Positions 1-6,501 of a DNA stretch of 16,642 nucleotides are shown here, in pieces (within the stretch, counting starts at the first letter, position 1; each line of letters begins with the position of its first letter). The stretch lies in contig CAZXPA010000011.1 in assembly GCA_964642485.1 (NCBI GenBank), positions 1 through 16,642 of the forward strand, written 5' to 3'. The notes under the pieces were generated by a model. The model ran no database searches and was not told the origin of the DNA. It saw only the letters and a program-made list of their open reading frames with translations. A program made the translations under genes and the position numbers. The DNA comes from CAZXPA01 sp964642485. GTDB lineage: Bacteria; Patescibacteriota; Patescibacteriia; UBA2591; UBA6264.

Positions 1-11
1 ATAATAATAGA

Positions 12-26
12 CCTCCTAAAAGGAGG
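12..26 (+). other. Hairpin hiding an SD-like sequence
   Basis: CCTCCT (12-17) and AGGAGG (21-26) form a perfect 6-bp stem with an AAA loop. The right arm is a textbook Shine-Dalgarno sequence, but it lies 26 nt before the ATG at 53, too far for normal use, and a stop at 17-19 prevents an upstream in-frame start. It may be the end of an upstream terminator or a leader structure of the binding-protein gene. No T-run follows. Confidence 0.35.
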
Positions 27-52
27 GGGTCGTAAATTTCGACAAATTTGGT

Positions 53-1825
53 ATGTTATCTCAATTGTTTAAAAAACAACGCCAGCAAACCCTCCTTAAA
101 GCAGAACACCAAATTTTTAAACGAATACTGAAAAGAAAAATTCCTAAGCCAGGGCAAATCAAATATCTTGGCCGCATTCTTACTAAAAAAGAAAAAGAAA
201 TTATTATCACCTTGTTTGTTGTTATTTTGCTTTGTTTGCTCCTCATAGCCGTTAATCTTTATTTTTCTAACTCAGAAATAGTTCCAAGTTCTGGCGGGGA
301 ATATGTTGAGGGTTTAACTGATAATCCAAAATTGATTAATCCAATCCTAGGTACTAATGATGTTGATTTAGCTTTAATACACCTGGTTTTTTCTGGGCTT
401 TTAAAATACGACCAAGATTTAGAATTACGGCCAGATCTGGTAGAAGATTTTCCAATTGATCCAGGTCAAAAAAGACATACCTTTTGCTTAAAAGAGAATG
501 TATTCTGGCATGACGGTGTCAAACTAACAGTTGATGATGTAATTTTTACTTTTTCCTTGATTAAAAATCCGGTTTTTAAAAATTCTGTTTTAGAAAGATT
601 AAGGAGTGCCCAGATCACTAAGATTAATGGAAACTGCTTAGAGATTGAATTAAAGAGGCTGTCAGATTTAACCTTAGGGATTTTACCAAAACATGTTTGG
701 GAAAAACTTAATCCGGAAAAACTTTTTCAATCTGAGTTTAATTTAAAACCAATTGGCAGCGGTCCATTTAAGTTCATGTCTTTAGCCAGGGATAAATCTG
801 GCCAAATCAGGTTTTACGCTTTTGAACAAAACAAAAACTTCTATAACAAAATACCAGCAATTGAGAAAATAACTTTTAAGTTTTATCCTGATTTTGAACA
901 AGCTATTGAGGCTTTAAAAGTAAGAGAAATAAATGGCCTGGGATATTCACCTAAAGAAGCAAAAGAAAAACTGCTTGAAATTAAAAATCTAAGGCATTAT
1001 CAACTTAATTTGCCCCATTATACAGCTGTGTTTTTAAATCTCCGGATTCCTAAAGAAAACACTAATGAATCTAATCTTCTCAGAGAAAAATCAGTGAGAC
1101 AAGCTTTGGCTCATTTAACGCCCAAAAAACAAATCTTTAAAGAAGTGTTTAATCAGGAAGGAATAATAATTCATGGCCCAACTCTCCCCTCTTCCTTTGC
1201 TTTTAACCCAGAAGTTAAAAAATATGATTATGATCCTCAGTTAGCTGAGGAAATTTTAAATCGAGCTGGTTGGAAAATGAATTCAAAAGGATTTTTTGAA
1301 AGGGGTGGAAAAACTCTAGAATTAACCTTAACTACAGTTAACCAACCGGATTTTCAAAAAACTGCTCAGCTAATTCAAAAAGCCTGGCAAGACATTGGTT
1401 TAAAAGTAAAGCTAATTCTTGCTCCTCCGGAACAAATCAAAGAAATTATTAAAACTCGTAATTTTCAAGCTTTTCTTTATGGAATTTTAGAAAACTTTAA
1501 TCTTGATCCTTATCCTCTCTGGCATTCTTCACAAATAAATCCTCCGGGGTTAAATTTAACTGGTTTTAGTTATCGTCGGGTAGATGAACTTTTAGAAAAA
1601 GCAATTTTAGCTAAAGATGAGGAAGATAAAAAAATCCATTATCTTGAATTTCAAGAAACAGTTGCTGATTATTTACCAGCAATTTTCCTTTATAACACAA
1701 CTTATAGTTATTTAGTTGATCAAAAAATAAAAGGTATAGATATTAACCGTATTACTCATCCCGCTGATCGTTTTTTAGGAATTGAAAACTGGTACATTAA
1801 AACTAAGAGACAATATAACAATTAA
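53..1825 (+). CDS. Membrane-anchored family-5 (peptide/oligopeptide type) ABC substrate-binding protein
   Basis: This 590-aa protein has a basic cytoplasmic N-terminus of about 48 residues, one transmembrane segment at about residues 49-71, and then a solute-binding domain of the SBP_bac_5 (OppA/DppA) family. The domain begins near residue 80 with a GGEYVEGLTDNPKLINPILG stretch. It continues with the family-typical pattern around VFSGLLKYD and an FWHDGVKLTVDDVIFTF block, and ends with a region rich in aromatic residues. Family members bind peptides or other solutes outside the membrane and deliver them to an ABC permease. No lipobox cysteine is visible, so the protein appears to be held by its uncleaved helix rather than by lipid. 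No permease or ATPase gene lies in this window. The start is the first ATG of the frame; no SD sits at a usable distance. The last residues (QYNN) are encoded by an octamer repeat. The ligand cannot be read from the sequence. Confidence 0.9.
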   Translation: MLSQLFKKQRQQTLLKAEHQIFKRILKRKIPKPGQIKYLGRILTKKEKEIIITLFVVILLCLLLIAVNLYFSNSEIVPSSGGEYVEGLTDNPKLINPILGTNDVDLALIHLVFSGLLKYDQDLELRPDLVEDFPIDPGQKRHTFCLKENVFWHDGVKLTVDDVIFTFSLIKNPVFKNSVLERLRSAQITKINGNCLEIELKRLSDLTLGILPKHVWEKLNPEKLFQSEFNLKPIGSGPFKFMSLARDKSGQIRFYAFEQNKNFYNKIPAIEKITFKFYPDFEQAIEALKVREINGLGYSPKEAKEKLLEIKNLRHYQLNLPHYTAVFLNLRIPKENTNESNLLREKSVRQALAHLTPKKQIFKEVFNQEGIIIHGPTLPSSFAFNPEVKKYDYDPQLAEEILNRAGWKMNSKGFFERGGKTLELTLTTVNQPDFQKTAQLIQKAWQDIGLKVKLILAPPEQIKEIIKTRNFQAFLYGILENFNLDPYPLWHSSQINPPGLNLTGFSYRRVDELLEKAILAKDEEDKKIHYLEFQETVADYLPAIFLYNTTYSYLVDQKIKGIDINRITHPADRFLGIENWYIKTKRQYNN

Positions 1826-1834
1826 ACAATAAAT
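1811..1834 (+). repeat. Period-8 repeat across the stop codon of the binding-protein gene
   Basis: Three octamer units (CAATATAA, CAATTAAA, CAATAAAT) lie head to tail. The gene's last four residues and its TAA stop (1823-1825) are inside the array. Confidence 0.5.
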
Positions 1835-1872
1835 TTATCTCAGGGGCGATGTTCGGGATTTCTTTTATTAAG

Positions 1873-1904
1873 CTGTTAAGATGTTTAATTGTTTGGTTGA
1901 CTTA
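1873..1904 (+). repeat. Degenerate period-8 repeat upstream of tRNA-Leu
   Basis: Four units with a period of 8 (CTGTTAAG, ATGTTTAA, TTGTTTGG, TTGACTTA) end about 20 nt before the tRNA. The unit resembles the reverse complement of the array at 1811-1834. The final TTGACT might serve as a -35 element, but no good -10 follows. Confidence 0.4.
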
Positions 1905-1924
1905 GGCCGCGGTGGTGAAACTTT

Positions 1925-2008
1925 GCCCACGTGGTGGAACTCGGTATACACACAAGCCTCAGAAGCTTGGCTCGGAAGAGCGTGTCGGTTCGAATCCGAC
2001 CGTGGGCA
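1925..2008 (+). tRNA. tRNA-Leu (anticodon CAG)
   Basis: The sequence folds as a class II tRNA. The acceptor stem GCCCACG (1925-1931) pairs with CGTGGGC (2001-2007), and A2008 is the discriminator. The D arm is GTG/CAC (1934-1936 with 1949-1951). The anticodon stem CAAGC/GCTTG (1953-1957 with 1965-1969) encloses loop CTCAGAA, giving anticodon CAG, which reads CUG leucine codons. A long variable arm (GCTC-ggaa-GAGC, 1970-1981) is typical of leucine tRNAs. The T arm is GTCGG/CCGAC with loop TTCGAAT. CCA is not encoded and must be added by a nucleotidyltransferase. A run of seven T residues soon after the 3' end may help end transcription. Confidence 0.95.
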
Positions 2009-2030
2009 CTATTCAATTTTTTTATATATT

Positions 2031-2315
2031 ATGTATGTCGTATACATCCTACTAAGCGAAAGACTTCCTAAAACATACGTTGGCTATACTCAAAATTTAA
2101 ATAAACGCATCAAATATCATAATAGTGGGAAAGTTAAAGCAACAAAGCATTTCCGCCCATGGAAAACTATTTACACCGAAGAAATGCCTTCACCTCCACA
2201 AGCGAAACAAAGAGAGCGATATTGGAAAAGCGGTGCCGGACGAAGAAATATAAAAAGGATTATAAAAGGGTTCCCGCCTCGATTTCAATCGAGGCGAGGC
2301 TCGTCCCGACTATAG
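2031..2315 (+). CDS. Small GIY-YIG (URI-type) nuclease-domain protein
   Basis: The 94-aa product is a stand-alone GIY-YIG domain. VYIL (residues 4-7) and YVGYT (16-20) are the two halves of the signature, R26 lies in the following helix, HFRPWKTIY is the next strand, and E62 in KQRERYWKSG is the expected metal-binding glutamate. URI-type proteins of this size are common in Patescibacteria and are often mobile, but their substrate is usually unknown. The start is the ATG just after the tRNA. The frame extends upstream through the tRNA gene, so earlier starts are unlikely. Residues after about 80 are not part of the domain: 82-88 and 91-94 are encoded by two palindromes, and the TAG stop lies at the centre of the second one. 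The gene sits 22 nt after tRNA-Leu, an arrangement that suggests insertion at a tRNA. Confidence 0.85.
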   Translation: MYVVYILLSERLPKTYVGYTQNLNKRIKYHNSGKVKATKHFRPWKTIYTEEMPSPPQAKQRERYWKSGAGRRNIKRIIKGFPPRFQSRRGSSRL

Positions 2316-2323
2316 TCGGGACG
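2276..2323. repeat. Two adjacent GC-rich palindromes at the GIY-YIG gene end
   Basis: GCCTCGATT (2276-2284) and AATCGAGGC (2287-2295) are perfect 9-bp arms with a 2-nt loop. A perfect 22-bp palindrome follows at 2302-2323; its left arm is CGTCCCGACTA and its right arm TAGTCGGGACG. They are far more GC-rich than their surroundings. They could act as a terminator for the nuclease gene, but they look more like REP-type palindromic elements. Confidence 0.75.
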
Positions 2324-2398
2324 GCGACTCCCGCCCTCGGCATTGATGTTTCTTTACACACTTAGATCTCTCCTAGTTGGAAGAGATTAATTAAAACT

Positions 2399-3220
2399 AT
2401 GAAATACTTGATTTTTGGCAATGGTTATTTAGGAAAAAAATTCCTTCAATATTTTAAAGGCTCAGTAATAAGTCAAGTTTATGTTAAAGATAAAGCTGAT
2501 GTTTTTAAAGAAATTGAAAAACACCAGCCTCAATGGGTTATTAATTGTGCTGGAAAAACCGGTCGGCCTAATATTGATTGGTGTGAAAATTATAAACAAG
2601 AGACTTTTGAATCTAATGTTTTATTACCTTTAATTATCGCTCAGGTTTGCCAGCAAAAAAAAATAAAAATGCTTCATCTTGGTTCAGGTTGTATTTATTC
2701 TGGAGATAATCAAGGAAGGGGTTGGTCTGAAACTGACCCGCCTAATTTCGGCGGAAGTTTTTATTCTTTAACCAAAGCTTTAAGCCAAGAAATGTTTAAA
2801 GATTATGATGTTCTTCAATTAAGATTAAGAATGCCAATTGATGATGATTTGACTAATAAAAGAAACTTTATTAAAAAAATCACTAGTTATCAAAAAGTAA
2901 TTAATATTAAAAACTCAATGACCATTGTTGATGATTTGCTTAAGGTGGCTGAATGTTTAATGAAGAAAGATAAAACTGGCATTTATAATACTACTAATCC
3001 TGGACCAATGAATCATCAAGAAATTCTTGATCTTTATAAAAAAATTGTTGATCCTGATTTTACCTACACCATTATTTCCCTTAATGAACTTCATAAAATG
3101 ACCCAAGCTCAAAGAAGTAATTGTGTTTTAAATACTGATAAGCTAGCCAAAGAAATAAAACTACCTTCACTTAAAGAGCAGATTATTAAGATTTTCAGGG
3201 ATTATAAAAAGACGATCTAA
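2399..3220 (+). CDS. Nucleotide-sugar 3,5-epimerase/4-reductase, UER1/RHM C-terminal type (rhamnose synthesis)
   Basis: This 273-aa extended short-chain dehydrogenase has a Rossmann motif GNGYLG (residues 7-12) and the catalytic pair Y122xxxK126. Its conserved blocks match the plant nucleotide-rhamnose synthase/epimerase-reductase as I recall it: CAGKTGRPNIDWCEN (50-64), GSGCIY (95-100), DPPNFGGSFYSLTKA (113-127), RLRMPI (142-147), NFIKKI (156-161), NSMTI (172-176) and a TNPG block near residue 200. That family converts UDP-4-keto-6-deoxyglucose to UDP-L-rhamnose with NAD(P)H in one polypeptide, whereas most bacteria use separate RmlC and RmlD with dTDP-sugars. The length fits a stand-alone reductase domain. 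The partner 4,6-dehydratase is not in this window. The gene stands alone; no SD precedes the ATG, and a weak ATCTCT/AGAGAT hairpin (2366-2387) lies in the leader. Nucleotide specificity (UDP or dTDP) is not decided by the sequence. An RmlD-type annotation would be the alternative. Confidence 0.85.
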   Translation: MKYLIFGNGYLGKKFLQYFKGSVISQVYVKDKADVFKEIEKHQPQWVINCAGKTGRPNIDWCENYKQETFESNVLLPLIIAQVCQQKKIKMLHLGSGCIYSGDNQGRGWSETDPPNFGGSFYSLTKALSQEMFKDYDVLQLRLRMPIDDDLTNKRNFIKKITSYQKVINIKNSMTIVDDLLKVAECLMKKDKTGIYNTTNPGPMNHQEILDLYKKIVDPDFTYTIISLNELHKMTQAQRSNCVLNTDKLAKEIKLPSLKEQIIKIFRDYKKTI

Positions 3221-3269
3221 AACAAAAATCGCCAATTTTTTGACGACCCTAACTCTTTTAAAAAATTTA

Positions 3270-3291
3270 GGGTGGCTCTATTGAACCACCC
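3270..3291 (-). terminator. Possible minus-strand terminator
   Basis: GGGTGG and CCACCC pair with a 10-nt loop. On the minus strand the stem is followed by TAAATTTTTT, so it would end transcripts coming from the right. The GGG is shared with a competing CCCTAA/TTAGGG pairing (3247-3252 with 3267-3272), which could instead serve the plus-strand epimerase transcript. Confidence 0.4.
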
Positions 3292-3328
3292 TTAGGTCTT
3301 GCCCTCTTATTGATTTACTTTTAACCAA

Positions 3329-3352
3329 AAGCCCCTTTAACTAAAGGGGCTT
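3329..3352 (-). terminator. Rho-independent terminator of the 52-aa ORF
   Basis: AAGCCCCTTT and AAAGGGGCTT form a perfect 10-bp stem with a 4-nt loop. On the minus strand it is followed by TTGGTT and directly follows the stop of the small charged ORF. On the plus strand the stem is followed by GTCTTAGAAA, which is not T-rich, so the minus direction fits better. Confidence 0.6.
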
Positions 3353-3392
3353 GTCTTAGAAACAAGACCCATCAGAAATGAACCCCACTAAA

Positions 3393-3551
3393 TCAGTGAG
3401 TCTCTCTTTTCTTGGTTAGGGTCTCTTCGTCTTTACCCCTCCTGAAATCGATTCCTGACTCTGGGACAAAGGAAGCGTGGCGGAAAGAATTTCCTTTCTT
3501 TCTTCTCTCCCCTCTCTTTTCTCTTCTCGTTCTTTTTCTTTCCTCTTCCAT
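3393..3551 (-). CDS. Hypothetical 52-aa highly charged basic protein
   Basis: The ATG at 3551-3549 is preceded by AAAAAAGGAGGAG seven nucleotides upstream, one of the best Shine-Dalgarno sequences in the window. The 52-residue product starts with a lysine/arginine/glutamate tract of about 20 residues (MEEERKRTRREKRGERRKKG), encoded by a long purine run. A more mixed segment containing FRHASFVPESGIDF follows, and then another charged tail. A 10-bp terminator stem lies about 40 nt after the TGA. I do not recognise the family. The charge pattern would suit a nucleic-acid-binding or ribosome-associated peptide, but that is inference. The purine tract alone would give a K/R/E-rich reading, so the ORF could be chance; the SD, start and terminator in register argue against it. 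Confidence 0.42.
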   Translation of the reverse strand: MEEERKRTRREKRGERRKKGNSFRHASFVPESGIDFRRGKDEETLTKKRETH

Positions 3552-3623
3552 AATTTCTCCTCCTTTTTTGTTTTTATTTTCTTCTCTATTTTTTAATGAA
3601 GGTTCCTCCTTGTTATAAACAAG

Positions 3624-3701
3624 AGCCCCTGACTTTGGCAGTCAGGAGCTATGTTCTTATATATACTATTTTCTAAATTTAACTAACACGACCCTGACTG
3701 C
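3624..3701 (-). promoter_or_regulatory. Mutually exclusive hairpins upstream of the 52-aa ORF
   Basis: CCTGACT (3628-3634) pairs with AGTCAGG (3640-3646), extended by AGC/GCT after a mismatch. The same central strand, GCAGTCAGG (3638-3646), can instead pair with CCTGACTGC (3693-3701) over 9 bp. Such overlapping pairings are typical of attenuators. A TATATA/TATAAG box between the two outer strands could be a -10 element; if so, the 3693-3701 strand would not be in that transcript. Confidence 0.35.
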
Positions 3702-3704
3702 TAA

Positions 3705-3799
3705 CAAAAAATAAAATAAAACCAAGCCAAGCTGGATACCGGGTTTTATTCATATTTACTTGTCTTAATTCAGTCAAAGCCATAAATATTAATTATTGT
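3705..3799 (-). ncRNA. Possible minus-strand small RNA of about 95 nt
   Basis: A promoter-like pair (TTGACA/TATTAT) and a terminator-like hairpin with a T-rich tail bracket this stretch on the minus strand. The predicted start is near 3799 and the end near 3705. A 34-codon ORF (3783-3679) begins inside but has no SD and runs through the terminator, so an RNA function is at least as likely. No known RNA family is recognised. Confidence 0.28.
3715..3750 (-). terminator. Terminator-like hairpin with T-rich tail
   Basis: AATAAAACC and GGTTTTATT (plus-strand 3715-3723 and 3742-3750) form a 9-bp stem, with a CCA/TGG pairing in the loop. On the minus strand the stem is followed by TTATTTTTTG. Confidence 0.4.
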
Positions 3800-3805
3800 C
3801 ATTTA

Positions 3806-3833
3806 ATAATATATAGATTATTTGTTTTGTCAA
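3806..3833 (-). promoter_or_regulatory. Sigma70-type promoter, minus strand
   Basis: On the minus strand TTGACA (3833-3828) is followed after 16 nt by TATTAT (3811-3806), the same spacing as the PP2C promoter. Transcription would start near 3799. Confidence 0.45.
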
Positions 3834-3875
3834 ACAAAGCTTTCCACAGGCCTAATACTTATAAATCTCGCCAGC

Positions 3876-4022
3876 TAAACCCCGCACCCTTCAGCTTTAA
3901 AATATAACCGTTTTTCGTTAATTAACATCTATCCTCACCCTTATTTTAAATAAAGATGCTATGTTTATAGAACTGCTGTAAGTTATATTTTAGAAAAACA
4001 AAGCTGAAGGGTGCGGGGTAAA
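3876..4022. mobile_element. MITE-like element with 19-bp terminal inverted repeats
   Basis: CCCCGCACCCTTCAGCTTT (3880-3898) is exactly the reverse complement of 4000-4018. Next to these arms AAAATATAAC (3899-3908) pairs with GTTATATTTT (3982-3991), separated on the right by an 8-nt bulge (3992-3999). TAAA flanks both sides (3876-3879 and 4019-4022) and could be a target-site duplication, although chance is possible in AT-rich DNA. The 139-bp unit has no ORF. The GC-rich tips differ sharply from the AT-rich interior. TTTTTT at 4025-4030 means the hairpin could also end transcription ahead of the PP2C promoter. Confidence 0.55.
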
Positions 4023-4064
4023 TAGTTTTTTAAAATCTTTTCACTGGAAAAATAAATTGAGCTT

Positions 4065-4092
4065 TTGACAAATTGTATTAGTATTCTATAAT
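4065..4092 (+). promoter_or_regulatory. Consensus promoter of the PP2C gene, leaderless
   Basis: TTGACA (4065-4070) and TATAAT (4087-4092) are perfect hexamers with a 16-nt spacer. Only 7 nt separate the -10 from the ATG at 4100, so the transcript should begin at or next to the start codon. A palindrome AGTATT-ctat-AATACT (4080-4095) overlaps the -10 and could be an operator. Confidence 0.75.
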
Positions 4093-4099
4093 ACTTTAA

Positions 4100-4843
4100 A
4101 TGAAGCCTAATCACGCCATTATTTCAGAAAAGGGCCAAAGGCGTTATATGGAAGACGCCCATTTTCTTGACTTAGATTTTAATAAAGAAGGCTGGGTTTT
4201 TGGCGGGGCTTATGATGGCCATGGAGGAAACAGGGTGGCTGAATATCTGGCGGCTAATCTTCACCTAATGTTTTTAAAAAGACTACCTATTCTCTCATCA
4301 CCAGAAAAGACCTTTATTAAGATTTACGAAGAAATTTCCGAGAAACTTAAAGATAACGATTGTGGGGCCTGTACTGCTAACTTTTTCATTAAAGATCAAA
4401 AAATCTTTTTTGCTAATGTTGGTGATGCCAGAATTCTGGTTATCAGTAAAAACAAAGTTCATCAATTAACAACTGTTCATCGAATTGATAATTCCTTAGA
4501 AGAAGAAAGAATAAAAAAAATGGGCGGTCTGATTGACTACCCCTATGTCTATCGAGGTTTTGACGGATTAATGCCGACTAGAACAATTGGCGATGAATAC
4601 TTTAAACCAATCGGCATTATTTGTACCCCTTCAGTTGGCAAATACAAGATTTCTAAGAATGATTTGTTCTTAATTGCGGCTACTGATGGGCATTTTGATA
4701 TAATGAAAAATGAAGAAGTGGCTGAGATGTCAAGGGAGTTCAATAATTCAAATGAATTAGCTCAAACACTTAAGACTGAAATTCTATCTAACCGTCATGG
4801 AAGTGATAATCTAACTATTGTAGTTTTAACATTATTCTCCTGA
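4100..4843 (+). CDS. PP2C-family serine/threonine protein phosphatase
   Basis: This 247-aa protein covers a full PPM/PP2C catalytic domain with no extra domains and no membrane segment. Visible motifs are RRYMED (residues 14-19), YDGHGG (38-43), ACTANFFI (90-97), NVGDAR (106-111), PTRTIGD (159-165), ATDGHFD (194-200) and GSDN (234-237). The metal-binding aspartates D39, D196 and D236 are all present, so activity is expected. The family removes phosphate from Ser/Thr residues using Mn2+ or Mg2+ and usually opposes a Hanks-type kinase; no kinase is encoded in this window. The form is closer to the eukaryote-like soluble enzymes than to the SpoIIE group. The start follows a consensus promoter by 7 nt, so translation is probably leaderless. 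It converges with the gene at 4904-5338. Confidence 0.93.
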   Translation: MKPNHAIISEKGQRRYMEDAHFLDLDFNKEGWVFGGAYDGHGGNRVAEYLAANLHLMFLKRLPILSSPEKTFIKIYEEISEKLKDNDCGACTANFFIKDQKIFFANVGDARILVISKNKVHQLTTVHRIDNSLEEERIKKMGGLIDYPYVYRGFDGLMPTRTIGDEYFKPIGIICTPSVGKYKISKNDLFLIAATDGHFDIMKNEEVAEMSREFNNSNELAQTLKTEILSNRHGSDNLTIVVLTLFS

Positions 4844-4903
4844 ACCCAATTAGAAAAATCAAGAGGAAAAATTTAAATTAAGAATCTATCTTCTCAAAAT
4901 TCT

Positions 4904-5338
4904 CTAACGGGGCGAACGTGGGGGCCAGCGATAATCAAAAGAAAATAAAGTTCCCCGACCATTTTCAAAGCCAATGACCACCTTTATAGTCTCATCTTTT
5001 TCTTTGTCCTTGGCTTGAAACTCTAAAACCTGATACTTGTCTTCGATCTTCTCATCTTTAACCTTCCAGCCACTTTGACGAAAGCCTCTCTTAAGTAACT
5101 TATTTATCTTCTTCGATGAATCGAGGTCTTTGGATTCTTCATCAATGTAGTTTGCCTGATAAGAATATTCTCCCCTGGTCTCAGAAATTAATCTTATATC
5201 CGGGGCTTGAGCAAGAATAATACTCTTTTTCCCATCAACTAAATCAACCCAGGCAAACTTTTCTCCTTTAAATAAACCCCAGCTGAAAAGGGCAATTAAA
5301 ACAATTAAAATGACAAGGATGATAATTTTCTTTTTCAT
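4904..5338 (-). CDS. Hypothetical membrane-anchored small protein
   Basis: The 144-aa product begins with MKKK and a hydrophobic helix (about residues 4-23) that looks like a signal anchor, and the rest would face outward. The soluble part is rich in lysine and acidic residues, with a segment (GEYSYQANYIDEESKDLD) and a likely beta-strand ending in GRGTLFSFDYRW. I do not recognise the family. The last codons (PPRSPR and stop) fall in or next to a repeat core, TCTAACGGGG read on the plus strand (4903-4912), which also occurs in the inverted repeat before trpS. The natural C-terminus may therefore have been replaced by repeat sequence. There is no SD before the ATG. The gene is divergent from trpS across 179 nt and convergent with PP2C. 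Confidence 0.65.
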   Translation of the reverse strand: MKKKIIILVILIVLIALFSWGLFKGEKFAWVDLVDGKKSIILAQAPDIRLISETRGEYSYQANYIDEESKDLDSSKKINKLLKRGFRQSGWKVKDEKIEDKYQVLEFQAKDKEKDETIKVVIGFENGRGTLFSFDYRWPPRSPR

Positions 5339-5402
5339 ACTTTAGATGGGGGTTATTTTATTTTTAAACACTATTTTAACCATACCAGAAAAGCAAACAT
5401 TG

Positions 5403-5483
5403 ATCCCGTTAGAAATCTGCTAATCATTATAGCATACCATTTAATATTTTTGAAGAGATATAGAGAATAATTTCTAACGGGAT
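5403..5483. repeat. 14-bp inverted repeat between the small protein and trpS
   Basis: ATCCCGTTAGAAAT (5403-5416) and ATTTCTAACGGGAT (5470-5483) are perfect 14-bp arms with a 53-nt AT-rich centre. The right arm ends on the first base of the trpS -35 box. The core TCTAACGGG recurs at 4903-4911, giving three copies within 600 bp. It may be a small dispersed element or an operator pair. Confidence 0.65.
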
Positions 5484-5509
5484 TGACAAGGTATATTTTA
5501 AATTATACT
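5483..5509 (+). promoter_or_regulatory. trpS promoter, leaderless
   Basis: TTGACA (5483-5488) is followed by TATACT (5504-5509) with a 15-nt spacer; TACTAT, 2 nt later, would give 17. The ATG at 5518 lies 8 nt after the -10, so little or no leader is expected and no SD is present. Confidence 0.65.
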
Positions 5510-5517
5510 ATATACGT

Positions 5518-6490
<973 letters not shown>

Positions 6491-6501
<11 letters not shown>

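Larger units (their letters stand above)
3221..4099. other. Gene-poor 879-nt interval
   Basis: No large gene lies here, which is unusual in so compact a genome. Minus-strand features dominate the left two thirds: two terminator-like hairpins, a 52-aa charged ORF with a strong SD, alternative pairings and a possible small RNA with its own promoter. The right third holds a 139-bp MITE-like inverted repeat and the promoter of the PP2C gene. I looked for tmRNA, RNase P, SRP and 6S RNA landmarks by eye and found none. Confidence 0.6.

Noticed and set aside
1881..2030. Upstream extension of the GIY-YIG frame through the tRNA
   Set aside because: It reads through a complete tRNA-Leu and carries no domain sequence. 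The ATG at 2031 begins exactly at the GIY-YIG fold.
3267..3291. AGGGTGG resembling a T-box core
   Set aside because: The following bases do not give the ACCGCG part, and GGGTGG pairs locally with CCACCC. No synthetase gene follows in either direction.
3412..3618. Plus-strand 68-aa ORF rich in F, L and S
   Set aside because: It is the pyrimidine-rich complement of the charged ORF, starts at TTG with no SD, and its composition follows from the base tract.
3679..3783. Minus-strand 34-aa ORF with a hydrophobic stretch (WLGFILFFVSS)
   Set aside because: It has no SD and spans a terminator-like hairpin; kept only as a remark under the small-RNA candidate.
3838..3850. TTTCCACAG near 3841 as a DnaA box
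   Set aside because: Single imperfect copy without phased neighbours, unlike the cluster at 16586-16636.
3221..4099. tmRNA, RNase P RNA, SRP RNA or 6S RNA
   Set aside because: By eye I found no tag ORF with tRNA-like ends, no RNase P P4 motif and no SRP tetraloop region. A covariance-model scan would be decisive.
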